Translations under genes and position numbers: made by a program
Shown here: positions 49,019 through 57,570 of the stretch, piece by piece
Layout: each line of letters begins with the position of its first letter
How positions within the stretch are numbered: the stretch's first letter is position 1
Notes under the pieces: generated by a model
Seen by the model: the letters and a program-made list of their open reading frames with translations, nothing else
What the model was told of the DNA's origin: nothing
Databases searched by the model: none
DNA from: Mesobacillus persicus
GTDB lineage: Bacteria; Bacillota; Bacilli; Bacillales; Cytobacillaceae
Reading direction: 5' to 3'
Length of the DNA: 64,000 bases
Assembly (NCBI RefSeq): GCF_900109925.1
Contig: NZ_FOBW01000013.1
Location: 1-64,000, forward strand

Positions 49019-49185
49019 CAGATTTAGACCAACGCCTCTCCTTAAGTGTTGGGGAGGTTAGAAAAAAACTATAGGAAGGGTATTCCCCAATAATGAAGTA
49101 AGTGGATTGACAATTGTAATAATTCTATTAAACTAAAGTTAGTTCTATCCACGAATTTTTCTCGAAATATCCTTATATCTTTGCT

Positions 49186-49335
49186 CTACTCCGCAAGTCT
49201 TATTTGCCAATTACGATCCTTCAATTGTGTTTTACTAATCCTCTTTTTTTCGCTATCATCTACCACATAATAATTTTCATAGTTTTTCAAAGATCCGTCT
49301 AAAAATTCTAGGCAATCTGTAATGGAGATATTCAC
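49186..49335 (-). pseudogene. Small open frame, possible gene remnant
   Basis: A 49-aa frame on the minus strand from a GTG at 49335, MNISITDCLEFLDGSLKNYE at its start and ending QLKDRNWQIRLAE. There is no convincing ribosome-binding site and I do not recognise the family. The rest of the 370-bp gap between site 3 and the next gene shows nothing else. It may be the tail of a lost gene of segment 3. Confidence 0.3.
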
Positions 49336-49391
49336 TGGATTTTATTTAATTGTCTATGTTGTGAATGTTCTTTTAGATAGGAGAGGGAAGT

Positions 49392-50054
49392 ATGGGATTT
49401 GAAAAAGAATACCAGGCCTTTTTAAATGCTCACTTACAGGCAAGAACCGGTGAACGGTTGCGGCGCCTACAAGAAGGTCACAAACAGGCTGAAATGTTGT
49501 TTTTAAAACAAGTATGGTGGCCATTATTTCACCAATTCAAGTATCTTCATCCAGAACATGAAGTGGATGATTACAAGGATGGCAAACGGTATTTGGATTT
49601 TGCTTATATTCGTCCCGGCATCCAGATTTGCTTAGAGGTCGACGGGTATGGCCCTCACCTAAAGAACATCAGCAGATGGCAATTTTCCGACAACCTAGAA
49701 CGTCAAAACCAGCTGGTGATTGATAGATGGACCGTGATTCGCTTTTCTTTTGATCAAGTGAAAGAGAATCCTCGTAGATGCCAACAGATTGTTCAGCAAG
49801 TGATTGGTAAGTGGCTGGGTGATGAGCTGGACCAGACATCTCTGTCCTTTCTTGAAAAGGAAGTGCTTCGACTAGTGATTCGAAAAGGAGAAGACATATC
49901 CCCAACGGAAGTTGAGGAGTATTTAAAGTTAAGTGACAAGACAGTAAAAAAAGTACTTTCTCAATTAGTCGAAAAAAAGATGCTAATCCCTACATCTGGA
50001 ACCAAGAGGATCCGCTCCTATCGGTTAGGGGATCAGGTTAAAGATCCGGTCTAA
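49392..50054 (+). CDS. PD-(D/E)XK nuclease-like protein with C-terminal winged helix
   Basis: This 220-aa protein resembles DUF559/Vsr-like endonucleases: Asp69 in RYLDFAYI, then Glu82-Val-Asp84 in CLEVDGYGPH and a following RQNQLVIDRWTVIRFSFDQV, the usual core order. The C-terminal part (about 150-210, SPTEVEEYLKLSDKTVKKVL) looks like a winged helix. GGAGAGGGAAGT precedes the ATG at 49392. It is the main gene of segment 3. The real substrate is unknown. Confidence 0.7.
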   Translation: MGFEKEYQAFLNAHLQARTGERLRRLQEGHKQAEMLFLKQVWWPLFHQFKYLHPEHEVDDYKDGKRYLDFAYIRPGIQICLEVDGYGPHLKNISRWQFSDNLERQNQLVIDRWTVIRFSFDQVKENPRRCQQIVQQVIGKWLGDELDQTSLSFLEKEVLRLVIRKGEDISPTEVEEYLKLSDKTVKKVLSQLVEKKMLIPTSGTKRIRSYRLGDQVKDPV

Positions 50055-50297
50055 TTAATAAGCGGAAGAATTCCGCTTAATTAGTAATTTTTATAAAAAC
50101 TAGCTCAAATAGACGGAGAAATTCCGGTTATTGACTCGAAAAACGTGAAAATGTGGTATTTTGCTTTGCATAACCGGAAAATCTCCCCTTATTTACATCG
50201 AAATGAGCTCCATTCTGTATTTAGACGGAAAATCTCCGCTTATTTTTCTTTTGCTAGGTTCACCAATCAAAAGGAAGAGAGTTTGATGAGTCATGAT
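50055..50297. repeat. Run of short CGGAAAATCTCCG-type palindromic repeats
   Basis: Four related units lie at about 50058-50078 (TAAGCGGAAGAATTCCGCTTA, a perfect-arm hairpin), 50110-50133, 50170-50192 and 50221-50243, spaced about 55-60 bp. Each is a CGGA...TCCG near-palindrome next to TTATT. No gene can be supported between the nuclease gene and rluF. Confidence 0.65.
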
Positions 50298-50317
50298 GAA
50301 CCGTACCACAAAAAAAT
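50298..50317 (+). other. att-like site 4 (degenerate)
   Basis: GAACCGTACCACAAAAAAAT matches 16 of 20 bases of the rlmH end. In the rlmH frame the sequence from 50295 reads Asp-Glu-Pro-Tyr-His-Lys-Lys-stop, so the changes in the Glu-Pro-Tyr-His-Lys codons are synonymous. It marks the likely right border of the array. Confidence 0.5.
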
Positions 50318-50402
50318 AGGTGGGTTCCTAAGTCATTGAGTGCTTCTTTCATGGAAAGCAGCACTATTCGAATTTTCGAGGCAAACTCGATATCCGCCTA
50401 AT

Positions 50403-51110
50403 CTACCACTCTCTAGGTTCATAATTTAATTCCCTAAATAATTGTGTTCGCTCTTTCTTAGATAGATCTCTCCACTGCCCAGGTGGGAGGTTGCCTAAAT
50501 GAATATTCATGATCCGGGTTCGTTGTAATCTGTAGACCTCATAGCCCAAAGCTTCGCACATGCGGCGAATTTGCCGGTTTAACCCTTGTGTAAGTATGAT
50601 TTGAAAGTCAAATTTTGATAGTTGATGGACTTTACAAGGAAGTGTTTTTGTTCCCAATATTTTTACACCCTCTGACATATTCTTTAAAAATTCAGGTGTA
50701 ATTGGCTTGTCCACGGAAACGATATATTCCTTTTCATGCTTGTTTTCAGCACGGAGAATTTCGTTAACAATATCACCATCATTCGTAAGTAGGATTAATC
50801 CCTCTGAATCCTTATCGAGGCGCCCAATATTAAATACCCTTAATGGATGGTTGACCAAGTCAACTATATTTCCCTTTACACCTTTTTCTGTTGTACTAGT
50901 AATGCCGACAGGTTTATTCAAGGCAAGATAGACATTGTTCCTTGCGATCCGAATGGGATCCCCGTTTACAAGAACCTCATCCCCGGGCTCAACCTGGCTG
51001 CCCAGTGTTGCCTTTTTGCCGTTTATCATTACTCTCCCATCGTTAATTAATTTATCTGCACCACGCCTCGATGCTTTTCCAGAATCACTTATAAACTTAT
51101 TAATACGCAT
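50403..51110 (-). CDS. rluF: 23S rRNA pseudouridine synthase, RluF type
   Basis: A 235-aa protein with an N-terminal S4 RNA-binding domain (1-60, [20 protein letters not shown]) and an RsuA/RluB/E/F catalytic domain with the active-site Asp99 in [36 protein letters not shown] is typical of the RluF group, which modifies U2604 (E. coli numbering). It is convergent with the island and transcribed alone. Confidence 0.9.
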   Translation of the reverse strand: MRINKFISDSGKASRRGADKLINDGRVMINGKKATLGSQVEPGDEVLVNGDPIRIARNNVYLALNKPVGITSTTEKGVKGNIVDLVNHPLRVFNIGRLDKDSEGLILLTNDGDIVNEILRAENKHEKEYIVSVDKPITPEFLKNMSEGVKILGTKTLPCKVHQLSKFDFQIILTQGLNRQIRRMCEALGYEVYRLQRTRIMNIHLGNLPPGQWRDLSKKERTQLFRELNYEPREW

Positions 51111-51329
51111 GTTGCTACACCCACCCTTAAATTAGAGGATTGTTTAGTAAATAATTAACTATACTTTATTTTTAGAATGAATCACAGCTATAGTATAACG
51201 AATTATAGAGTTGTTTCAAAAAAATAGTCGTGTTTTCTTATGGATTCCCATATATTTTTTATGGAATTCGGTCGTTTTGTTGTGGTATAGTGGGTTAGCT
51301 TAAAAACGTTGAGAATCGAGGGATCTAAT

Positions 51330-51965
51330 ATGACAAAGGAAAGGATTCTTCGCTGGTCTTTTTTTGTTTTCGGATTGATGATTTTAGCACTTGGTGCTGC
51401 CTTGACGGTGGAAGGGAAGTTTCTAGGAATTGGTCCTTGGGACGTGTTTCATTATGGACTGTCACTAAAGCTGGGATTAACCATTGGTTCTTGGTCCATC
51501 ATTATCGGATTCCTACTATTAACTACATCCTCCATCCTAACGAAACAACTACCTAAAATCGGTGCTTTCTTGAATATGCTGTTGCTTGGTTTATTTATTG
51601 ACTTCTTTATCTGGCTATTGCCTAGTACTGATAGTTTAATCGGTGCTGTCTTATTCTTTATCTTAGGTGTTGTGCTAATAGGTTATGGAATTGGACTCTA
51701 TGTTTCAGCTGATTTAGGTTCGGGACCCCGTGATAGTATTATGATCATGATTGTTGATAAAACCGGTTGGAGTATCCAATGGGTTCGCAATGGGATGGAA
51801 GTTCTAGTTCTCCTTCTAGGTTGGGGACTGGGGGGACCAGTTGGAATTGGCACGGTAATTATCGCCTTTTTCTTAGGTCCAATTGTCGGTTTCTCCTTAC
51901 CACAATGTAAAACACTTCTAGCGTATATGCTTATGAAAAAGGAACATAAAAAGCTAGCTGCTTAA
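51330..51965 (+). CDS. YczE/YitT-like integral membrane protein
   Basis: This 211-aa protein has about five membrane helices and the family features LGIGPWDVFHYGLSLKLGLT near residue 33 and ADLGSGPRDSIM near 130. The B. subtilis relatives YczE and YyaS are of the same size. The ATG at 51330 follows GAGGGATCTAAT; the frame is open 7 codons upstream. The substrate or role is unknown. Confidence 0.8.
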   Translation: MTKERILRWSFFVFGLMILALGAALTVEGKFLGIGPWDVFHYGLSLKLGLTIGSWSIIIGFLLLTTSSILTKQLPKIGAFLNMLLLGLFIDFFIWLLPSTDSLIGAVLFFILGVVLIGYGIGLYVSADLGSGPRDSIMIMIVDKTGWSIQWVRNGMEVLVLLLGWGLGGPVGIGTVIIAFFLGPIVGFSLPQCKTLLAYMLMKKEHKKLAA

Positions 51966-52004
51966 AAAGGCTAACCTTTCTTATCATTGAAGGTTAGCCT
52001 TTTT
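51964..52004. terminator. Bidirectional terminator between YczE-like gene and narK
   Basis: AAAAAGGCTAACCTT pairs with AAGGTTAGCCTTTTT around an 11-nt loop. T runs are present on both strands, serving both convergent genes. Confidence 0.9.
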
Positions 52005-52057
52005 GGTATTTAAGATCTTTTTAATATGAAGGAAGGGGGTTCTCTGCGCCTACTTCC

Positions 52058-53395
52058 TCAATCACAAGGTTTACTTGTCCTTAGTGAATCAATTGGCACT
52101 TCGGCATTGTCACGAGCATAATAAATCCAAATGATGGCCGCACAAAATAAGTAATAGAGAACAAAAACGTAAAATGCACTGCTGACGTCCCCAGTATTCT
52201 TTATCGACCACCCGAACAATTGAGGAATAAAAAATCCACCAAAAGCGCCAATTGCTGAGGCGAGGCCAATTGCAGCCGGTGATTCACTAGGCCCAAAAAT
52301 AATTGGAAACATCGTGAATATTGATCCATTTGCAATTCCACCAGCAGCAAATAATAGCAGGAAAGACAGGAAAAAGCCTAGGAAGCTTCTAAAGTTTTCA
52401 CTTATAAAAATAAGTACGCCGATCACACCTATAATCATAAAACCAATATCAATAATGGAGACCTTTGCCCCTCCAATTTTATCAGCAAGATAGCCACCAA
52501 CAGGTCGGCCAAGGGCACCAAGTAATGGTCCAATAAACACTAACTGAATCCCATTAATTTCCGGGAACTCACCCCTTAATAATAGTGGGAAGGCAGCTGA
52601 ATAACCGATAAAAGAGCCAAAAGACATAATATATAAGATGGTGATTAGATACATATGTTTCCGCCTAAATACCCTCAATTGCTCGGATAGTTTTGGCTTT
52701 TCTAGAGGTAAATTTGTCATCCCAAACCACGCCATCAAAGCAAATAGTACAATCGGAATAATCCAGACTAAGGCACCATTTTGAAGCCAAAGCTCAGTTG
52801 TATCATTCCCCGTTTGAATCGTTTGTGGTGGGCCGCCTAGCTGTCCAAACAGAGGAATGGTAATGACAAGAGGGATAAGAAACTGAGCTAAACTAACTCC
52901 GAGATTTCCTAGGCCGCCATTAATTCCTAAAGCCGACCCCTGTTTCGATTTAGGGAAAAAGGGGCCAATGGCGGCCATTGAGGAGGCAAAATTCCCACCT
53001 CCAAAACCACAAAGAGCAGCAAGCAACGCCATAATGGAATAAGGTGTTTCAGGATTTTGCAAGGCCAAACTGATGCCGACCACAGGAACGAGAAGAATAA
53101 GCGTGGATAAAACGGTCCATGTCTTTCCTCCCGTATAGGTCACACCTATTGAATAAAAAACTCTCACTAAGGCTCCCGTTAGTGCAGGGATGGCTGTAAG
53201 AGAATAAACTTGTTCTGTTGTATATGGAAATCCTGCATCAGTTAATTGAAGCGATAAGATTGACCAAATTTGCCAAACACTGAAGGCAATTAACAAATTC
53301 GGAATGGAAATCCATAGGTTTTGATTGGCAACGGATTTTCCTCTAGAAGCCCAAAATGTTTGATCATTTGGGTTCCAGTAATTCATCTCCTTCAT
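52058..53395 (-). CDS. narK: NarK-family nitrate/nitrite transporter (MFS)
   Basis: A 445-aa protein with about 12 membrane helices and the nitrate signatures of the NNP group: GFGGGNFASSMAAIGPFFP (about 130) and the second Gly-rich FLLLFAAGGIANGSIFTMFP. The Arg in helix 2 (GALVRVFYS) also fits. It moves nitrate in and/or nitrite out. No nitrate reductase genes lie nearby. The start at 53395 has GAGG 7 nt upstream; Met4 is less likely because its SD would be too close. Confidence 0.85.
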   Translation of the reverse strand: MKEMNYWNPNDQTFWASRGKSVANQNLWISIPNLLIAFSVWQIWSILSLQLTDAGFPYTTEQVYSLTAIPALTGALVRVFYSIGVTYTGGKTWTVLSTLILLVPVVGISLALQNPETPYSIMALLAALCGFGGGNFASSMAAIGPFFPKSKQGSALGINGGLGNLGVSLAQFLIPLVITIPLFGQLGGPPQTIQTGNDTTELWLQNGALVWIIPIVLFALMAWFGMTNLPLEKPKLSEQLRVFRRKHMYLITILYIMSFGSFIGYSAAFPLLLRGEFPEINGIQLVFIGPLLGALGRPVGGYLADKIGGAKVSIIDIGFMIIGVIGVLIFISENFRSFLGFFLSFLLLFAAGGIANGSIFTMFPIIFGPSESPAAIGLASAIGAFGGFFIPQLFGWSIKNTGDVSSAFYVFVLYYLFCAAIIWIYYARDNAEVPIDSLRTSKPCD

Positions 53396-53583
53396 TCGAT
53401 AACCTCTTTCTCACAAAAAAAATGTCTCCACTTATAGTTATCTGTAAAAGAAAAGGAACTATCCCGCTTTGAATGAAAATACTTATTATCTAATCGTAAG
53501 GTTATTGATTTTAGAGCAGCAATACTGAGGTTTATCCCAAAGTGGCATACTAGATAAACATAATAACCATAAAGGAGTAAAAC

Positions 53584-53895
53584 ATGAGCGGGAGTAATAA
53601 TCAGTCACAAAGTCAATATACAGTCAACGCGAGGGACCTACTTGCTATGGAGCGGACCAAATTAGCCATGGAAAGAACAAAACTTGCTAATGATCGCACA
53701 CTTTTGGCCTATATTCGCACATCCTTATCCTTCTTTGCCGCAGCGGCTGCACTTATAGAATTCTTTAACAAGAGTCAGAAGTTACAGATTACAGCATATA
53801 CTGCTATTTCTATAGGAGTAGTTCTTCTAATTTTTGGAGTCTATAATTATTACCGATCAAAAAGAGAGATGAAAGCGATGGAGTTGGTCAAATAA
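53584..53895 (+). CDS. DUF202 (YidH-like) small membrane protein
   Basis: A 103-aa protein with a polar N-terminus containing the doubled motif LAMERTKLAMERTKLANDRT, followed by the DUF202 part LLAYIRTSLSFFAAAAALIE and a second helix (ISIGVVLLIFGVYNYY). It has two membrane helices. Role unknown. It is divergent from narK, with 188 bp between them. Confidence 0.85.
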   Translation: MSGSNNQSQSQYTVNARDLLAMERTKLAMERTKLANDRTLLAYIRTSLSFFAAAAALIEFFNKSQKLQITAYTAISIGVVLLIFGVYNYYRSKREMKAMELVK

Positions 53896-53980
53896 GATAA
53901 ATTAATAAGCCTTTTAATAGAAAATAGCCGGCATTTTTTTTACTATAAAAAGTAACCTTAGAGCAAAGGGGAGGAGAGAA

Positions 53981-54649
53981 ATGGGCTTTAAAAAGCGTCT
54001 TGTTCTTAAAAATGGTGAACGTAACGTAGAGGTGGTCATCCGTAATTATGGAGAGGATGACTTTACGGATCTAATTCGGATACAACAGGAGAGCTTTCCC
54101 CCACCATTTCCCGAGGAATTATGGTGGAATGAAGACCAACTAATGAACCATATTACTTTATTTAACGAAGGAGCATTATGTGTGGAGGTTGATGGCATTT
54201 TGGCTGGATCAATGACAGGCTTGATCGTTGATTTTAATCCAAATCAACCCAATCACACCTGGGAGGAAATTACAGATAACGGATATATTCGAAATCACCA
54301 CCCAAATGGGAATTCCTTATATGTGGTCGATATTTGTATTCGTCCAGCCTATCGTAAACTTGATTTAGGAAAATGGTTAATGCAGTCGATGTATGAAGTT
54401 GTCGTCCATAAAGGGCTTGATCGACTGCTAGGTGGAGGCCGTATGCCTGGATATCATAAACATGCGAGTACAATGACGGCGGATCACTACTTGGAGCAGG
54501 TGGTCAAAGGGACGTTGAAAGACCCTGTCATTTCCTTCCTGCTTCGGTGTGGACGAACACCTCTTGGCGTTGTAACAGATTATTTGGAAGATGAAGAGTC
54601 TAAGAATTATGCGGCGTTAATGGAATGGAAAAACCCATTTAAACAGTGA
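53981..54649 (+). CDS. GNAT-family N-acetyltransferase
   Basis: A 222-aa protein. VVDICIRPAYRKLDLGKWLM (about 119-138) is the acetyl-CoA-binding motif A region, with the R-x-x-R/K-x-x-G/L pattern. The sequence resembles the acetyltransferase half of nitrilase-fused proteins such as B. subtilis YhcX, here without the nitrilase half. The substrate is unknown. Confidence 0.8.
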   Translation: MGFKKRLVLKNGERNVEVVIRNYGEDDFTDLIRIQQESFPPPFPEELWWNEDQLMNHITLFNEGALCVEVDGILAGSMTGLIVDFNPNQPNHTWEEITDNGYIRNHHPNGNSLYVVDICIRPAYRKLDLGKWLMQSMYEVVVHKGLDRLLGGGRMPGYHKHASTMTADHYLEQVVKGTLKDPVISFLLRCGRTPLGVVTDYLEDEESKNYAALMEWKNPFKQ

Positions 54650-54680
54650 AGGTTTAAAACAAATAAAATAGGTTATTTTT

Positions 54681-54726
54681 AAGAGAGAGGATTCTACCTA
54701 CTTCAGGTAAGGGCCTCTCTTTTTTA
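54681..54726 (+). terminator. Terminator of the acetyltransferase gene
   Basis: AGAGAGG (54684-54690) pairs with CCTCTCT (54714-54720), with an inner CCT/AGG stem, followed by five or more T residues. Confidence 0.85.
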
Positions 54727-54798
54727 TACCGGTAATTTAGCGTAAAAAATGAAACAATTGGGTAATAATAAACGATAGACGTTCTAGGGGGGATTGAT

Positions 54799-56367
54799 AT
54801 GGAAAACAATAGTTGGAAGAATGCTGTATTTTTAATATCTGGAATTGTCATATCCTTACTAGTCATTATTGGAGCTATATTACCAAAAGCTTTTGGAGAA
54901 GTGGCTGGGAGGTTATTCGGTTTTACAACGGTTAATTTCGGTTGGTTTTATTTATTGGCGGTATTTATCCTAATAATTTTCCTGATTGGACTTGCAGTTA
55001 GTAAATATGGAGCCATTCGATTAGGAGGAGAAAAGGAACGGCCTGAATTCTCTTTCTTTACTTGGATTGGAATGTTGTTTTCCGCTGGATTTGGAGCAGG
55101 TTTAGTATTCTGGGGCGTAGCGGAACCGATGAGTCATTTTTTTACACCACCGATTGTGGGAGCTGAGGGGCAAACAGTTGAGGCTGCAAGGCTTGCCATG
55201 GGTTACTCCTTTTTCCATTGGGGTGTTAGTCAGTGGTCTGTATTTGCGATTGTGGGTTTAGTCATTGGATTTTTACAGTTTCGAAAGCAAAGGGATGGCC
55301 TTGTCTCAACGGCATTAGAACCTGTAACGGGGAACAAACCTGTTGTCAAAAAAACCATTGACTCCCTAGCAGTTATTGCAACCGTAATGGGGATTGCGAC
55401 CTCCATTGGTCTAGGTGTTCTCCAGATGAATGGTGGTTTAAATGTAGTATTTGGAACTAGTAATTCAGTCGGTACGCAAATGATCATCATCTTGGTCATT
55501 TTTATTGCCTATATGCTGTCATCCTCAACTGGACTTGAAAAAGGGATTAAATATTTAAGTAATTTAAATTTAGGACTAGCTTTAGTACTTTTAGTGTTTG
55601 TGTTCTTTGCAGGCCCGACTGTTTTTATTTTAGAATCCTTCACATTGGGCATAGGGGACTACCTAACGAATTTCATCCAATATAGTTTAAGGTTACAACC
55701 GTACAGAGGAGGCACTTGGGTTCGAGATTGGACCATTTTCTATTGGGCCTGGGCGATAGCTTGGTCTCCATATGTAGGCGCATTTGTTGCGAGGGTCTCT
55801 AGGGGAAGAACAATCCGTGAATACATTATCGGTGTCATGGTTATTCCGCCGTTAATCGCCTGTATCTGGATTGCTGCCTTTGGTGGAACAGGCTTATGGA
55901 ATGATTTAAATAACGGAACGAATATTGCTGAACTTGTAAATGCTGATTTGACAACGGCGTTGTTTCAGACGTATGAATTTCTACCGTTAAAAACAATCCT
56001 TTCAGTATTATCTATTTTGCTGATTTTTACGTTCCTTGTAACGTCAGCTGACTCGGCAACCTATATTTTGGCTAGTATGACGATGTTTGGGAGTTTAAAT
56101 CCTCCCCAATACGCAAAGGTCGTCTGGGGAATTCTTATGTCGGCAATTGCTGCAGTTCTTTTATATGCAGGAGGTCTCGAGGCCTTACAAACGGCGTCCT
56201 TAATTGCTGCACTGCCATTTACAATTATTTTAATGCTCTTGATGTTTGCAATTGCAAAATTGTTAGCTAAAGAACCCTTGCCGATTAGAAAGGCGGATTT
56301 GCGTCGCTTCCGGCGACTTGAAGAAGCGGCAAATAAAACGAATAATGATACCAAGAGGAAGAAATAA
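54799..56367 (+). CDS. BCCT-family transporter for compatible solutes
   Basis: A 522-aa protein with about 12 membrane helices. SAGFGAGLVFWGVAEP (about 98-113) and DWTIFYWAWAIAWSPYVGAF (about 307-326, the Trp-rich substrate site) are the betaine/carnitine/choline transporter signatures. Such Na+-coupled carriers import glycine betaine (OpuD) or ectoine (EctT). The neighbouring ectABC genes make either plausible, and I cannot decide from sequence. The C-terminal tail is basic (DLRRFRRLEEAANK), which in some members senses osmotic stress. GGGGGG precedes the ATG at 54799. Confidence 0.9.
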   Translation: MENNSWKNAVFLISGIVISLLVIIGAILPKAFGEVAGRLFGFTTVNFGWFYLLAVFILIIFLIGLAVSKYGAIRLGGEKERPEFSFFTWIGMLFSAGFGAGLVFWGVAEPMSHFFTPPIVGAEGQTVEAARLAMGYSFFHWGVSQWSVFAIVGLVIGFLQFRKQRDGLVSTALEPVTGNKPVVKKTIDSLAVIATVMGIATSIGLGVLQMNGGLNVVFGTSNSVGTQMIIILVIFIAYMLSSSTGLEKGIKYLSNLNLGLALVLLVFVFFAGPTVFILESFTLGIGDYLTNFIQYSLRLQPYRGGTWVRDWTIFYWAWAIAWSPYVGAFVARVSRGRTIREYIIGVMVIPPLIACIWIAAFGGTGLWNDLNNGTNIAELVNADLTTALFQTYEFLPLKTILSVLSILLIFTFLVTSADSATYILASMTMFGSLNPPQYAKVVWGILMSAIAAVLLYAGGLEALQTASLIAALPFTIILMLLMFAIAKLLAKEPLPIRKADLRRFRRLEEAANKTNNDTKRKK

Positions 56368-56374
56368 TTCTTTT

Positions 56375-56413
56375 ACCGAGTGCCGCTGCTTTAATTGTGG
56401 TGCTCGGTTTTTT
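56375..56413 (+). terminator. Terminator of the BCCT gene
   Basis: ACCGAG (56375-56380) pairs with CTCGGT (56403-56408), with more pairing inside, followed by six T residues. Confidence 0.82.
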
Positions 56414-56648
56414 ATGTGAGATGAGGTAAAAGTTTTTAAGTTTTATAAGAAGAATAGAAATTGTTAAATGTTTAGTCATGAAAGAGCAGCAATTCAGTGG
56501 TCGCCTTTCGTGTTAAAACACATATCCCTCAAGGGTTCAGGGTGAAGAGAAGCGGAATATGATTCTATCCAGTTAAACCATAAAATGGTGCGTAAAAAAT
56601 TTAAAATATTTTGTCGATTGCGAGGATTCGGGAGGAAACAGGGGGATT

Positions 56649-56708
56649 ATGGAAGCAGAACAAGCTGAGTATGCCTTACACTTATTCAGCCTTGATTATT
56701 TAGATTAA
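56649..56708 (+). CDS. Possible 19-aa small ORF upstream of ectABC
   Basis: ATG at 56649 after GGGGGATT; the product is MEAEQAEYALHLFSLDYLD, followed by TAA. The ribosome-binding match is good but coding cannot be shown at this length. It could be a leader peptide or chance. The remaining sequence from 56414 to 56772 shows no other feature. Confidence 0.2.
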   Translation: MEAEQAEYALHLFSLDYLD

Positions 56709-56772
56709 CCCCTAAATACGCGCTTTGACGCTATTTTTTTTTCCCGTTATGATAAATATCGTTAGGATATTA

Positions 56773-56933
56773 GAAAAGCGGAGGCGCCCGTTCAGCGACG
56801 TATGGACTGGAGCGCTTCGACTGAGATAAAGGAAACACGAAGAGCGTTAGCGATTCGATGTTGACTTATCGTAGGGAGTAGAGCGAAGTCCACTAGTCGC
56901 TGGGCGCTGGAGCTAGACAATTTCCTAAGTTAA
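56773..56933. repeat. GCGCC-type intergenic repeat (family B, long copy)
   Basis: It begins GAAAAGCGGAGGCGCCCGTT with CAGCGAC and ends GTCGCTGGGCGCTGGAGCT with AGACA, so the ends pair as a long hairpin (GGCGCCCG..CAGCGAC with GTCGCTG..GGCGC). The centre has GCGCTTCGACTGAGATAAAGG and CGATTCGATGTTGACTTATCG. It lies about 50 bp before ectA. Smaller versions are at 3366 and 13104. Confidence 0.75.
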
Positions 56934-56984
56934 ACCTTTTATACTTTTATTATCTTGAACAAAAGGAGGATTCAAATACTTTAG

Positions 56985-57503
56985 ATGATAAAAACATCGG
57001 AGTTAGATAAATTGACCTCATATTCTTACCGCATTCCAGATAAAGAAGATGGGGCTAAAATGTGGGAATTGATTAAAAGTACCAGTAACATGGATTTAAA
57101 TTCAGCTTATTCTTATCTTTTGCTTAGCCATTACTTTTCTGATACATGTGTAATTGCAGAGGATGAGGATCAAATCATCGGCTTTGTGTCCGCTTTCCGT
57201 CCACCCGCGAATCCTGATACAGTATTTGTTTGGCAAGTTGCTGTCAATTCAGATTATCGTGGGAAAGGAATAGGGAATAAGCTTTTAAATGAGTTATTAG
57301 ATCGAGAAGCATGTGAAGATGTTCAATACTTGGAGGCAACTGTGTCCCCTTCAAATGTGCCATCACAATCGCTCTTTAAAGGCTTGGCAAAAAAAATGGA
57401 TTGTCCCTGTGAAATTTCAGATTGTTTCACTGAAGAGATGTTTCCGGAACCCGGACATGAAGCTGAGCAAACATACCGAGTTGGACCTTTTAATCAAAAA
57501 TAA
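56985..57503 (+). CDS. ectA: L-2,4-diaminobutyrate N-acetyltransferase EctA
   Basis: EctA acetylates diaminobutyrate, the second step of ectoine synthesis. The 172-aa GNAT protein has YRIPDKEDGAKMWELIKST near the start and VAVNSDYRGKGIGNKLLNEL as the acetyl-CoA motif (about 85-104). The only ATG that fits is 56985, but GGAGG lies 15 nt upstream, an unusually long spacing. The order ectA-ectB-ectC is the standard operon. I could not identify a clear promoter; the family B repeat lies just upstream. Confidence 0.95.
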   Translation: MIKTSELDKLTSYSYRIPDKEDGAKMWELIKSTSNMDLNSAYSYLLLSHYFSDTCVIAEDEDQIIGFVSAFRPPANPDTVFVWQVAVNSDYRGKGIGNKLLNELLDREACEDVQYLEATVSPSNVPSQSLFKGLAKKMDCPCEISDCFTEEMFPEPGHEAEQTYRVGPFNQK

Positions 57504-57570
57504 ACATGTAGTACCTGAATAGAATCATTACCACTTTAAAAGATTGAATATTCCGAAAGGTTGTGACTGA

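Larger units (their letters stand above)
45508..50317. mobile_element. Array of three SCC-like segments at the rlmH 3' end
   Basis: The 20 bp at the rlmH end (45508-45527) recur at 47346-47365 (17/20), 48999-49018 (20/20) and 50298-50317 (16/20), all in the same orientation. They divide the region into segments of about 1.8, 1.6 and 1.3 kb. Each has one main gene and is more AT-rich than the chromosomal genes around it. Segment 1 has 13-bp perfect terminal inverted repeats (45523-45535 and 47320-47332). Known SCC elements insert at this same place using CcrA/B or CcrC serine recombinases; none is encoded here, so these would be non-autonomous or decayed. Confidence 0.65.

Noticed and set aside
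50058-50243. CRISPR-like array
   Set aside because: The units are regularly spaced, but they are only 12-20 bp, diverge strongly from each other, and no cas gene is present.
50145-50339. 64-codon plus-strand frame ending over att-like site 4
   Set aside because: No ribosome site and the product crosses several repeat units; only its SHDEPYHKK part is meaningful, as a remnant of an rlmH end.
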